From a virus, in the IMG/VR virus record IMGVR_UViG_3300027833_000025, positions 33,819 through 97,818 of that record: a stretch of DNA of 64,000 nt; one strand, given 5' to 3'. The position numbers and the translations under genes are program-made. The notes beneath the pieces are model-generated. The model had not been told where the DNA came from, ran no database searches, and worked only from the letters and a program-made list of their open reading frames with translations. Of this stretch, positions 35,048 through 43,650 are shown piece by piece (position 1 is the stretch's first letter; each line of letters opens with the position of its first letter).

Positions 35048-35326
35048 TTAAGTGTATTCAATATCCACATCAGTAAAATATCCTTCTATTATATTTTGTA
35101 CGATAATGGGATTGCAATGAACATACTCTCTATTCACCTTGAACGATTCTCTCAATAAATCTAGTATCTTACGCTCATGTCTAATGTCGGGGATTTCATA
35201 TATCTTCTTGAAGTAACAATCTGGCGCAGCAGTTCTATATGCTTTTATGCGTTGCTCTGGATCTTTGGTGATACCTAACTTACAATAGTCTGGTTTGTGT
35301 GGGTCAATCAAAATATAATATTTCAA
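35048..35326 (-). CDS. T5orf172-like GIY-YIG-superfamily protein, 92 aa
   Basis: Pattern YYILIDP...YCKLGITKDPEQRIKAYRTAAPD...HERKILDLL fits the T5orf172/MUG113 branch of the GIY-YIG fold, where YIL replaces GIY, KLGIT replaces YIG, and R and E remain. It may be a small nuclease or DNA-binding module. A late-type box lies upstream. Confidence 0.78.
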   Translation of the reverse strand: MKYYILIDPHKPDYCKLGITKDPEQRIKAYRTAAPDCYFKKIYEIPDIRHERKILDLLRESFKVNREYVHCNPIIVQNIIEGYFTDVDIEYT

Positions 35327-35353
35327 TATAATTTATCTCCTATAATTATATAG

Positions 35354-35362
35354 GTATTTATT
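35354..35362 (-). promoter_or_regulatory. T4-type late promoter (minus strand)
   Basis: Reverse complement reads AATAAATAC, 28 bp upstream of the 35326 start. Confidence 0.5.
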
Positions 35363-35391
35363 CACAATAAATTATGTAGTTGAAATCACTA

Positions 35392-35400
35392 CATAAATAC
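35392..35400 (+). promoter_or_regulatory. T4-type late promoter (plus strand)
   Basis: CATAAATAC lies directly before the TTGACG of a sigma70-like promoter, so the next gene could be read both early and late. Confidence 0.45.
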
Positions 35401-35401
35401 C

Positions 35402-35430
35402 TTGACGGACATATAAACATAGTATATAAT
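35402..35430 (+). promoter_or_regulatory. Sigma70-like promoter
   Basis: TTGACG (35402-35407), 17 bp, TATAAT (35425-35430), 35 bp before the ATG at 35465. Confidence 0.7.
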
Positions 35431-35464
35431 AGTATCAATGTTATAAAACTTATTGGAGATTGAC

Positions 35465-35695
35465 ATGATAAACGCAGACGTAGTAACAAGTATTATCCAA
35501 GATGAGATTGACAAAAGTACTGATAGTGGTGTAACAGAAGTTTTATCTTCTATAAAATCACGTATCGTAGACTTAGAAGAGAATGATTTGAATAACATGT
35601 TCAAGGATTACATGCAACGAGAAATTGAAGTAGCAGATGCAACTCGTCGTGACAATATGACAGTAGAAGCAAAACTATTAAGTGAATTGTTTTAA
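35465..35695 (+). CDS. Hypothetical protein, 76 aa
   Basis: ATG 35465 follows TTGGAGAT, and an earlier in-frame ATG (35453) lies too close to that site. Acidic, helical protein without a recognised motif. It leads towards the biosynthetic cluster but need not belong to it. Confidence 0.7.
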   Translation: MINADVVTSIIQDEIDKSTDSGVTEVLSSIKSRIVDLEENDLNNMFKDYMQREIEVADATRRDNMTVEAKLLSELF

Positions 35696-35727
35696 TCAAG
35701 TGAACCATATATTAGAAATTGAAAGTT

Positions 35728-35979
35728 ATGTCAAATAGTGCAATCTGCACATTTGTATCAACACAAGATGGTATTGTAGTTGTACATCATAAGGAATGGG
35801 GTGGCTATATATATGACGATGAGTGTATATGGCATAATGATATTGGACCCGCTGTTGTATGGCCTGATGGACATGCTGCATGGTGGTTTGATGGGAAAGA
35901 GTTCAACTTCAATGATTGGGTTGAACTAGTTGACCTACGAGATGAAGAAGTATTTTTACTAAAGATGACATATTTATAA
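35728..35979 (+). CDS. WH-DGPA motif protein, 83 aa
   Basis: Contains IWHNDIGPAVVWPDG and ends DEEVFLLKMTYL, a pairing also found in the protein at 56557 (WHREDGPA, DEEVFIFKLAEL). Probably paralogous phage proteins with MORN-like short repeats. Function unknown. The stop overlaps the methyltransferase start. Confidence 0.7.
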   Translation: MSNSAICTFVSTQDGIVVVHHKEWGGYIYDDECIWHNDIGPAVVWPDGHAAWWFDGKEFNFNDWVELVDLRDEEVFLLKMTYL

Positions 35980-36506
35980 TGAATATTAGCGAAGGCTGGA
36001 TAAGTCTACAAGAAATGGAATTTGTAAAAAATCTAATGACTGTAGAACATGGTAATATTTTAGAAGTAGGTGCTGCAAACGGAAGACTATTTACTTATTT
36101 GTATAGTTCTTTTCCAACTTGGAAATATGTAGCAGTAGATCCGTGGGAACAAGAACAAGTAAGATTACAAGTTGATTGGGATAAAGGATATTTTGAGCCT
36201 AACAACTTAAAAGAAGTAATTACTATAGATATGTTTAAATCAAATTGTCCATATGCAGAAACACACGAAATGTATTTTGACAATTTTAAATCAGATTACA
36301 AATACGACATAATAAGTATGGGGTTAGTAAGTAAACATATGGATTGGAAAAGTGTTTATAAAAAAGCATTTTCAATGTTACAACCTAATGGGGTTATCAT
36401 TGGAAGAAATTTAACACATAAAAGATATGGCGCAATGATCAAGGAAGCAATACATGAATATAATATTATTGATACTTGTTCTGGATCATTTTTAATAAAA
36501 AACTGA
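35979..36506 (+). CDS. Class I SAM-dependent methyltransferase, 175 aa
   Basis: Motif I LEVGAANGRLFTYL (about residues 28-41), an acidic VAVDPW after strand 2, and a LQPNGVIIGRN strand-5 region identify the Rossmann methyltransferase fold. No DNA-methylase motif IV is present, so the substrate is probably a small molecule or protein. It sits just upstream of the oxygenase-like gene, as the possible first gene of the cluster. Confidence 0.8.
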   Translation: MNISEGWISLQEMEFVKNLMTVEHGNILEVGAANGRLFTYLYSSFPTWKYVAVDPWEQEQVRLQVDWDKGYFEPNNLKEVITIDMFKSNCPYAETHEMYFDNFKSDYKYDIISMGLVSKHMDWKSVYKKAFSMLQPNGVIIGRNLTHKRYGAMIKEAIHEYNIIDTCSGSFLIKN

Positions 36507-36513
36507 TAAATAT
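36505..36513 (+). promoter_or_regulatory. T4-type late promoter
   Basis: GATAAATAT overlapping the methyltransferase stop, 25 bp before 36538. A TTGACA also follows but has no matching -10. Confidence 0.5.
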
Positions 36514-36537
36514 TGACATAAAACAGGGAAAAGTAAT

Positions 36538-37620
36538 ATGACAGCACGTAATGAAAAAAATTGGTTAGCCGAACCAACCGTCGAATATATTAGTAGTGAA
36601 TGCTACAGTAGTCAAGAAATTTATGAAGCAGAAATTAAAGAGATATTTTCTAAAGTTTGGATCCCTATTATTCATAAGAGTGAAATAAAGAATACAGGCG
36701 ACTATCGAACATCTCAAATTGCATTTCGAAACATAGTTATAATCAATCACGGTGATCGTATTGGATGCTATATCAATCCAGGACTCAAGGGAGTAGCCGG
36801 TACAGTTGATCCAACTACTGTAATTGAATCTAGAGAATTATTATCCGAAGTAAAATATGGCGGTATGGTATGGACAACACTAAATCCAATCCCAACCATG
36901 GATGTAGAGCAATGGACAGACGGTGCATTTGATTGTATTTCACAAGCAATTGATACCGAAGAACTAGAAGTGTTCCATTATCATAAAGCAATTATTCCAA
37001 CAAACTATAAACTATGGCATGACACTAACAGTGAGTTCTATCATGACTACATGCATTATTTTAATAGAATTACTGGATTCACTCCTGAGTACTTTGCTCG
37101 TGCATGTACAGGGTTTGACAACGGGCACGTTAATGTTGGTAGTTTCGAAGTTCAGTATGATAAATTTGAATGTGCAGCAGATCGGGGTGCATTAAGCTTT
37201 CCGGGTGTCCCGCCTAATCAGTGGTACATGGTAGACTTGTTTCCAGGATACAACTTTAACCTACGAGGCAGTGCATACCGCAGTGATAGCATTACACCAC
37301 TAGGTCCAGACAGTGTATTAATTGAGTTTCGTGGATACGGATTGTTAAGTGATTCTCCAAAAGAACGCGAACAACGTATAAATGACCATAATACTATATG
37401 GGGACCATTTGGTCGTAACCTACATGAAGACCTGTTAGGAGTTACTGGACAAGGTATAGCAATGGCGCCTGGCACAGAACGTAGAAACATACTACATGGT
37501 AGACATGAAAACAATACTATACATGATGAAATTGGGATGCGTCACTACTATGCAGAATGGGGGAAGTACTTAAACGTAGACCCAGCAAGTCCGTTAAAAG
37601 AATTGGTCAGTCATTCGTAA
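36538..37620 (+). CDS. Ring-hydroxylating oxygenase alpha-subunit-like protein lacking the Rieske site, 360 aa
   Basis: The N-terminal VWIPIIHKSEIKNTGDY matches the start of Rieske oxygenase alpha subunits. Where the CxH...CxxH cluster region should be (about residues 75-105) there is only a short linker, and no CxH pair exists anywhere. The mononuclear iron site seems kept: Glu166, His169, His173 and Asp298, with the typical GVTGQG after it. It may be an oxygenase fed electrons differently, or a repurposed fold. Confidence 0.72.
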   Translation: MTARNEKNWLAEPTVEYISSECYSSQEIYEAEIKEIFSKVWIPIIHKSEIKNTGDYRTSQIAFRNIVIINHGDRIGCYINPGLKGVAGTVDPTTVIESRELLSEVKYGGMVWTTLNPIPTMDVEQWTDGAFDCISQAIDTEELEVFHYHKAIIPTNYKLWHDTNSEFYHDYMHYFNRITGFTPEYFARACTGFDNGHVNVGSFEVQYDKFECAADRGALSFPGVPPNQWYMVDLFPGYNFNLRGSAYRSDSITPLGPDSVLIEFRGYGLLSDSPKEREQRINDHNTIWGPFGRNLHEDLLGVTGQGIAMAPGTERRNILHGRHENNTIHDEIGMRHYYAEWGKYLNVDPASPLKELVSHS

Positions 37621-37631
37621 TAGGAAATAGT

Positions 37632-38558
37632 ATGGAGTACACTGATATAACATTTGAAATGTTAGGTACACGTAGACAACGTCCTATGTACCTTAGTAAG
37701 TTTCCTAAGTTTAGACAAAGTATGAGTATGAAAGATTATCCAAAAGATGCACATGCATACACAACTTATTTTTTAGAAGAGATAGATACTTGGATAAATT
37801 CACATAAACATGTAAAATACACGGGCTTAGAGACCTTTACAATCAGAGATGCTATACTTGGCACTACGCATCAGTTAGATGAATTACATCACATGCATGG
37901 TGCAAATATAGCGACATACCAAGGGGAATATAAATATCATAGACGATTGACAGATTTCGATGTTAAGCAGATCACACACTATACCGACTTAACACAGGGT
38001 GATGTATTCATTGTAAGTTATCCTAGTTGTATCACCACAGGGTATCATGAAAACTTTGATTTATTATTAGACCATTGCGATGAACATAACATACCCGTAC
38101 ATATTGATGGTGCGTGGTTTGGTCAATGCAGAAACTTTAATTTTGATGTTACTCATCCAGCAGTAAAAAGTGTTAGTGTAAGTTTATCAAAGGCATTGGG
38201 CATGGGTAGTCAGCGTATAGGTATTAGATATACTAAAGAGAAAACTGTTGGTCCAATAAGTATTATGAATGACTTTGCATATGCAAATGTTAGTGATATG
38301 TGGTTAGGTGTAGAAGCAATGAAGCACTTTGGTCCAGACTACTGGTGGTCTAACTATAGTGACTTATATAGTAAAGTTTGTAAAGACTTTAACTTAGGTG
38401 AGGCAAATAGCATTCATGTAGGCTGGTTAGACTCAGGTGAACATGGAATTAATCAATTTGGTGTGCGTACCCCTTTGCGATTCTTAATAGAAGGTTTTTT
38501 TGATGAACGTGGAACTGACAAAGGCCTAAACAAAATTGAAAGAGAAGAACGAGTATGA
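37632..38558 (+). CDS. PLP-dependent aminotransferase-fold enzyme, 308 aa
   Basis: ATG 37632 follows AGGAAATAG. An upstream start at 37557 would overlap the oxygenase gene. VHIDGAWFG supplies the PLP-ring Asp159, and SLSKALGMGSQRIG the Schiff-base Lys187 and phosphate-binding Arg, as in class I/II aminotransferases. At 308 aa it is shorter than typical (about 400 aa). Likely role: amine transfer or decarboxylation in a biosynthetic pathway. ATGA overlap with the next gene. Confidence 0.78.
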   Translation: MEYTDITFEMLGTRRQRPMYLSKFPKFRQSMSMKDYPKDAHAYTTYFLEEIDTWINSHKHVKYTGLETFTIRDAILGTTHQLDELHHMHGANIATYQGEYKYHRRLTDFDVKQITHYTDLTQGDVFIVSYPSCITTGYHENFDLLLDHCDEHNIPVHIDGAWFGQCRNFNFDVTHPAVKSVSVSLSKALGMGSQRIGIRYTKEKTVGPISIMNDFAYANVSDMWLGVEAMKHFGPDYWWSNYSDLYSKVCKDFNLGEANSIHVGWLDSGEHGINQFGVRTPLRFLIEGFFDERGTDKGLNKIEREERV

Positions 38559-39217
38559 TATTAGATCATCAAGACGGAACAACTGTTGGAATGAAACTCA
38601 GCGGAGGTGCTGATAGCAGTATTATATACTATGCATTTTGTGAAAAGTATAAAAACAATGATAGTGTAAATATAGTAGTCATTACCTTAGACACTGATCT
38701 GAACTTCTATTATGTAGCAAATGCTACCCGTATAATAGAAAAAGTTGCTGAATTAACAGGTAAACGTCCACTAAAGCATTTTACTAATCGCATACCGCAT
38801 GGATGGAGAGAGTATACCGCTGGACAAGAAGACCTCGTGAAACAATCTCAAAGTGAGTTTGGTGACATGAAGTTTTATAGTGGAATGACTACAAATCCTA
38901 ATATTGATGACATGAAAGAATATTTTCTAAACAACGATTTTGGATTAAATTATACAACCGTATTAGATACCATTGCAAGTCGCGATGTTGAAAGAGATGA
39001 ACTACATGGTTTAAATCGTGGATACAGACCATTTGGCAACAGTGATAAAAGAGCAGTATCACACGCCTACAACGACTTAAATGCATTAGACATAATTTAT
39101 ACTCATACGAACAGTTGCGAGTCAGTGACAATGGTAGGGGATGATGGTATCCCCATACACTGCGGTCATTGTTGGAATTGCTTAGAACGCTGGTATGCAT
39201 TTGGTAGGATCTTATAA
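38555..39217 (+). CDS. QueC/PP-loop-like ATP pyrophosphatase, 220 aa
   Basis: PP-loop LSGGADSS (residues 15-22) activates substrate with ATP. The C-terminus has C188, then CGHCWNC (C203, C206, C209) followed by ERWYAF, the zinc arrangement of QueC (7-cyano-7-deazaguanine synthase). No QueD or QueE is recognisable beside it, so the substrate may differ from the queuosine precursor. Amidation or nitrile formation on a carboxylate is the likely chemistry. Confidence 0.8.
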   Translation: MILDHQDGTTVGMKLSGGADSSIIYYAFCEKYKNNDSVNIVVITLDTDLNFYYVANATRIIEKVAELTGKRPLKHFTNRIPHGWREYTAGQEDLVKQSQSEFGDMKFYSGMTTNPNIDDMKEYFLNNDFGLNYTTVLDTIASRDVERDELHGLNRGYRPFGNSDKRAVSHAYNDLNALDIIYTHTNSCESVTMVGDDGIPIHCGHCWNCLERWYAFGRIL

Positions 39218-39237
39218 TAAAATGGAGAATAATTTGA

Positions 39238-40203
39238 ATGCCAAAATGCTTAGCTTTTAAACATGCAGCATGTATAGGATTAACAGGACATGTACGACCA
39301 TGTTGTGCATGGAGAGGTGATGGTGCAACTGGTCTTACCATTACTGACGATTGGCAATCTGTGCACAACAAATACTATGAGGAATCATTACATGATTGGT
39401 TGCCAGAATGTAAGGAGTGCCAGCAAGACGAAGAATCAAACGGTAAAAGTTATCGAAAGACTATTAATAGAAGGTTAAAAGATAGTACTGGTATTGAATT
39501 CTGGGACTTGAAGATTAATAATACATGCAACCTCACATGTGTATCTTGCAGTAGTTATAGTTCAAGTTCATGGTCAATAATCACTGGCAGAAAAGAATAC
39601 CAAATAGGATGGCACAAAGAGATTGAGCAAATATATGCACAATTACATAGTGCAAAAATTGTTAAATTCACAGGTGGTGAGCCATTTATGATACCACAAG
39701 TAAAGAAAATAATTAAATATCTAATAGATATAGATGTTTCATCTAAGATTGAATTACAATTCGTTACTAATGGAACAATCGATATTAAATCATATTATAC
39801 TTTATTTGAATGCTTTAAAAAAATCGATGTAATAGCAAGTATAGATGCTATAGGTGAGCGTTTTGAATACCTTAGACGCGGTGCTATCTGGGAGCAAGTA
39901 AGTAATAATATTATTGACATACATAAAAATGCACCAGATAATACACTTGTATCTATTACTTGCTTGCCAAGTGCACTAAATATTAATAACATTCATGAAG
40001 TCGAAGACTGGGCAACAAGTTATGATATTAAATTTCATAGGGCGAGTGATCTGATTACACCAACATATATGACTCCGAATGCATTGTCTGATCAAGATAA
40101 TAAACAACAATTAATTGATCATGTAATGATTTTAGATGATATAGATGGAAAAGACCATACTAAATGGATAAACACTAATGAAAATTTTAAGGATATAGAA
40201 TGA
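39238..40203 (+). CDS. Radical SAM protein with N-terminal twitch-like Cys domain, 321 aa
   Basis: The radical SAM cluster motif CNLTCVSC uses C97, C101 and C104, and FTGGEPF is the SAM-binding GGE motif. An N-terminal domain has C4, C12, CC22-23 and CKEC (58-61), probably an auxiliary Fe-S or zinc site as in twitch-domain radical SAM proteins of marine phages. It overlaps the next radical SAM gene by 4 bp. Substrate unknown. Confidence 0.87.
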   Translation: MPKCLAFKHAACIGLTGHVRPCCAWRGDGATGLTITDDWQSVHNKYYEESLHDWLPECKECQQDEESNGKSYRKTINRRLKDSTGIEFWDLKINNTCNLTCVSCSSYSSSSWSIITGRKEYQIGWHKEIEQIYAQLHSAKIVKFTGGEPFMIPQVKKIIKYLIDIDVSSKIELQFVTNGTIDIKSYYTLFECFKKIDVIASIDAIGERFEYLRRGAIWEQVSNNIIDIHKNAPDNTLVSITCLPSALNINNIHEVEDWATSYDIKFHRASDLITPTYMTPNALSDQDNKQQLIDHVMILDDIDGKDHTKWINTNENFKDIE

Positions 40204-41555
40204 GTTGTACATTTTGTCCACTTCCGTGGAATAGCATTAACTTACGCAACAATGGAGATTTACGAATTTGTTGTAATACAAACAGTTATAGTCCACAACG
40301 TGGAATTATGAGAAAAGAAGATGGCACACCTTACAATGCAGGGAAAGACGATTGGAATGAAGCACGTAATGCTGCACTTGTAAAAGAAGTACGTGTTAGT
40401 ATGATGAATGGGGAATGGCATCCAGAGTGTACTCGTTGCAAAAAAGAAGAAGAAAGTGGTATGCGTAGTCGTAGAGAATATGAAAATGACGATTGGGGTA
40501 CATGGTTTGGTGATATGGGTCTTGAAAAAGTATTGCCAATTACCGAAGCAGATGGTACACTAGATACAAGTAAGCAAGACATTGAGTATATGGATATTCG
40601 TTACGGTAACTTTTGTAATTTAAAATGTCGCATGTGTGGACCTACTGATAGTCATATGTGGTATGATGATTTCGTAAAGATACATGACAAAACATCATAC
40701 AAAGATACACACGACACAATACAGTTAACTAAAAACGCTAAAGGTAAATGGCATACTGATCAATATAATTGGTTTCAGGATAATGACATTTACTGGGATA
40801 ACTTTGAAAAGTATGCACCTGATGCTAAAAAACTTTATATTGTTGGTGGTGAGCCTTTAATTATTGCTGAACACCAAGAAAGTCTTGAACGGTTAGTTGC
40901 TAGTGGAAAATCAGGTAAAATACAATTAGAGTATAATACAAATTTAACTATGGTTCCTAACAGTTTAGTACACTTGTGGGAACAGTTTAAACAAATACGT
41001 ATTGGAGTTAGTATAGATGGTATAGACGATGTGTTTAATTATCAACGTACTCCTGCAAAGTTTGATGCAGTGTATAAGAATATGATGATATTACAAAATA
41101 ATGAACGCATTAATCTTAAAGCATGGTTTGCTTATACTGTTACACCTATGAACGTGTTCCATACAGCAGACTTTATGAAATGGAAACTTACTGAAAGCGG
41201 ATTGGATAAATTTAATCCACTAGACGGCATGCGTCCTGTCATTACACATCACATGTGTCATAGTCCAAAATATTACAATGTAAAAGTGTTACCTCAATAT
41301 CTTAAAGATCAAGTTGCTGAACATTATCAAGAACATAAAGATTGGATACTAACTACAGACTTTAGTGACAAAGTTAAAGACAATTTTATTAAAGTATTAA
41401 ATAGTATTGAAAAGTTTATGATGAGTGAAGACTATAGTGAAGAATGGCTAGATCAATTTATATCTCAAACTACAAAATTAGATGAAGTTAGAAATCAAAA
41501 TATATTAGATATAGTTCCGCAGTATGCGAAATTGTTTAATGAACATAACAAATGA
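40200..41555 (+). CDS. Radical SAM protein with N-terminal twitch-like Cys domain, 451 aa
   Basis: The N-terminus carries CTFCPLPW, then ICCNT and ECTRCKKEEESGMRSRR, the same Cys layout as in the preceding protein, so the two are paralogues. The cluster motif FCNLKCRMC uses C139, C143 and C146, and YIVGGEP is the GGE motif. Followed by a 260-bp gap that can form a strong RNA fold. Confidence 0.88.
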   Translation: MSCTFCPLPWNSINLRNNGDLRICCNTNSYSPQRGIMRKEDGTPYNAGKDDWNEARNAALVKEVRVSMMNGEWHPECTRCKKEEESGMRSRREYENDDWGTWFGDMGLEKVLPITEADGTLDTSKQDIEYMDIRYGNFCNLKCRMCGPTDSHMWYDDFVKIHDKTSYKDTHDTIQLTKNAKGKWHTDQYNWFQDNDIYWDNFEKYAPDAKKLYIVGGEPLIIAEHQESLERLVASGKSGKIQLEYNTNLTMVPNSLVHLWEQFKQIRIGVSIDGIDDVFNYQRTPAKFDAVYKNMMILQNNERINLKAWFAYTVTPMNVFHTADFMKWKLTESGLDKFNPLDGMRPVITHHMCHSPKYYNVKVLPQYLKDQVAEHYQEHKDWILTTDFSDKVKDNFIKVLNSIEKFMMSEDYSEEWLDQFISQTTKLDEVRNQNILDIVPQYAKLFNEHNK

Positions 41556-41569
41556 CGATTGCTAACAAA

Positions 41570-41666
41570 GCACTGGAATACGACTTTTTTATTAACGCCA
41601 GTGCACTCTGACAGTACTATCATGAACTACTACTAGATGTAGTGTATAAAACCGCACAGAGTGCAC
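41570..41666. other. Candidate RNA switch or structured element
   Basis: GCACTGG (41570-41576) can pair with CCAGTGC (41598-41604), but the last four bases also belong to GTGCACTCTG (41601-41610), which pairs with CAGAGTGCAC (41657-41666). The folds are mutually exclusive. An inner hairpin ACTAC/GTAGT sits in the long loop. The rest of the gap up to 41815 has no ORF that I support. Confidence 0.5.
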
Positions 41667-41815
41667 GGAAGTCCCTACATATAGTGTCAATTGTTTTCAC
41701 CACTGATTGTGGTACAAAAGGTCTTATTGTACATATCAATAAGAGAAGAAAGCATTGATCCTATACAAGTGACTGATGCAGAATAAATCTAAATAATACT
41801 ATAAGGAGTATACAG

Positions 41816-42289
41816 ATGAACAAATATATTAAGAACGCAGTAGTTTTATTAGCAAAGGTGGCAATGGTGTCATTGACTTTATTTTTAACAGCATCACCAA
41901 TTATGGCGAAAGAAGTAGAAATGGAAATATATAATTTTCCGATTACAAGAGTTATAGATGGTGACACAGTTGCATTTCAAGCAAATTTTTTACCATCGCC
42001 GTTGAAGCAAGAATTAAGCATTCGTGTGTATGGTGTAGATACACCTGAGAAGAGTTGGAGAGCCGAATGTCCTAAAGAAGCAGCATGGGGAGAAGAAGCG
42101 TCACAGTTCACTACAGATCGTTTAAACGCAGCAACCGTTATACAAGTAGCCATTTATAAATGGGACAAGTTTGGTGGTCGAGTACTTGGTGACATCATTA
42201 TAGATGGTAGGAGTTTAAGACACATGCTTATAGCAGAAGGCTTTGCTAGAGAATATTATGGTGATAAGAAAATTTCTTGGTGCATCTAA
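41816..42289 (+). CDS. Secreted thermonuclease-like nuclease, 157 aa
   Basis: Signal peptide (residues 1 to about 31, ending PIMA). The staphylococcal-nuclease core has RVIDGDTVAF, IRVYGVDTPE, a catalytic GGRVLGDI Arg and LIAEGFAREYYG. It probably cleaves DNA or RNA in the periplasm or outside the cell, for example host or competing phage DNA. It interrupts the radical SAM genes and is 4 bp from the next one. Confidence 0.88.
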   Translation: MNKYIKNAVVLLAKVAMVSLTLFLTASPIMAKEVEMEIYNFPITRVIDGDTVAFQANFLPSPLKQELSIRVYGVDTPEKSWRAECPKEAAWGEEASQFTTDRLNAATVIQVAIYKWDKFGGRVLGDIIIDGRSLRHMLIAEGFAREYYGDKKISWCI

Positions 42290-42292
42290 TAC

Positions 42293-43462
42293 ATGAGCGA
42301 AGATTTAAAATACAGTACATACGATTTTACTAAAATACCATTTGATAATTTAGTAAGAGTGGGACAACGTACCATGCTACATCGTGATTTATTCACGGTG
42401 AGCTGGTTGTTAGGTCGCTATTGTAATTACAGATGTAGTTACTGCTGGCCTTATGCCCGCAGTGATAAGAAAGACTTTAGACCTACTGAATTATGTCTAC
42501 TTACGATTGACGAGATTAAGCGTCAAGCACGAGAAAATGGGTTTAATAGTTTCCACTTTAGTTTAAGTGGCGGTGAACCAACATTCCATCCGGGTTATCT
42601 GGACATAATGAAGCATCTATCAGACGATGTAAACAACACAAATTATACATCAGTTCATATGACAACTAATATGTCACGTCCTATGAAATGGTTTGAGACT
42701 TACGTTAAGTACGTATCGAAATTTCATCGTGCAAGTATTACCGCAAGTTTGCATACAGAGCATTTAGACACCAGAGAAAAGATGCAAGTCTTTGCCGACA
42801 AGTTAGTATTCTGTCAAGAACATGATGTACAAGTAACTATTAATCAAGTGATGGTTCCAGAATGGTTTGATAGAGACTGGGATAATGCATTATTTTTTCA
42901 TAATCAGGGAATCAACTGCACATTAAAACCGATGTCGGATCCTACTGCTAGTAAGATAGTAGATGGTTATACACCCGAAATGCTTAAAGCATTGCACAAT
43001 GGTATGCCTCAACGTGGTTATACAGAAGATAAAGCAAAAAAGTCTATGTTAGTCACACGTCCTAAGCCTAACTTTAAGAGAGATGGTGATCCATTGTATT
43101 GGAAAGAGAATGCATCTGTGCCTCAACATTTTCAAGTTGAGTTCATTGATAAAGATAACAAGCATTGGTTCATGGATCAGGCTGAACGATTTAACGCATT
43201 TGGTTTTAATAAATTTAAGGGTTGGGAATGTTCATCAGGTCATCGTAGTATTATAATTAGAGAGCCTGATGGTAGTGTAAAGCGTAGTTATAGTTGTGCA
43301 GATCAGCCGTTAGGAAATATAGAAACTGGGTTCAAACTGTTTGACGCACCTACTGTGTGTACAACAAATGCTTGCGTTAGTAGCGCAGATAGCAAGATAC
43401 CAAAACGTGCGGCTGGGACTCAATTACCATTGTTTCCAGGCGACACTACTTTTAAAGAATAG
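42293..43462 (+). CDS. Radical SAM protein with Cys-containing C-terminus, 389 aa
   Basis: Cluster motif RYCNYRCSYCW (C44, C48, C51) and LSGGEPTFHPG. A C-terminal stretch with ECSSGH, YSCADQ, VCTTNAC resembles a SPASM-like auxiliary cluster domain, often used to modify peptides. It lacks the N-terminal Cys domain of its two neighbours. Last gene of the cluster, followed by a terminator. Confidence 0.86.
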   Translation: MSEDLKYSTYDFTKIPFDNLVRVGQRTMLHRDLFTVSWLLGRYCNYRCSYCWPYARSDKKDFRPTELCLLTIDEIKRQARENGFNSFHFSLSGGEPTFHPGYLDIMKHLSDDVNNTNYTSVHMTTNMSRPMKWFETYVKYVSKFHRASITASLHTEHLDTREKMQVFADKLVFCQEHDVQVTINQVMVPEWFDRDWDNALFFHNQGINCTLKPMSDPTASKIVDGYTPEMLKALHNGMPQRGYTEDKAKKSMLVTRPKPNFKRDGDPLYWKENASVPQHFQVEFIDKDNKHWFMDQAERFNAFGFNKFKGWECSSGHRSIIIREPDGSVKRSYSCADQPLGNIETGFKLFDAPTVCTTNACVSSADSKIPKRAAGTQLPLFPGDTTFKE

Positions 43463-43473
43463 TTATAATAACT

Positions 43474-43512
43474 AATGAATGCCCAACAATAATAAGTTGA
43501 GCATTCATTTTG
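43474..43512 (+). terminator. Rho-independent terminator
   Basis: AATGAATGC pairs with GCATTCATT and, after one mismatch, CAAC with GTTG. A short T run follows. Confidence 0.75.
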
Positions 43513-43556
43513 TTACATTTCCGTGTGTTTTAACGCTGTTTTATACTGTGCAATCT

Positions 43557-43640
43557 ATGCTAGTAGTAGCATTTCCCGCAATATCTTCTCACACAGCCTG
43601 TGAGGACCTGAGCGATGTACGACTTGATGTTGTCGTACAT
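43557..43640. other. Three consecutive hairpins in a convergent gap
   Basis: GCTAGTAGTAGC, CTCACA/TGTGAG (43588-43604) and ATGTACGAC/GTCGTACAT (43615-43640) follow each other between convergent genes. No T run follows, so they are not simple terminators. A small RNA is possible. Confidence 0.4.
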
Positions 43641-43650
43641 ATGTCTTCAT

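Noticed and set aside
36505-36540. Sigma70 promoter at TTGACA 36513
   Set aside because: No -10 element at 16-18 bp. The region is only kept as a late-type box.
38555-43462. 7-deazaguanine DNA-modification pathway
   Set aside because: Only a QueC-like protein is present. No FolE, QueD, clear QueE or DpdA was seen, and the radical SAM proteins have extra Cys domains unlike QueE.
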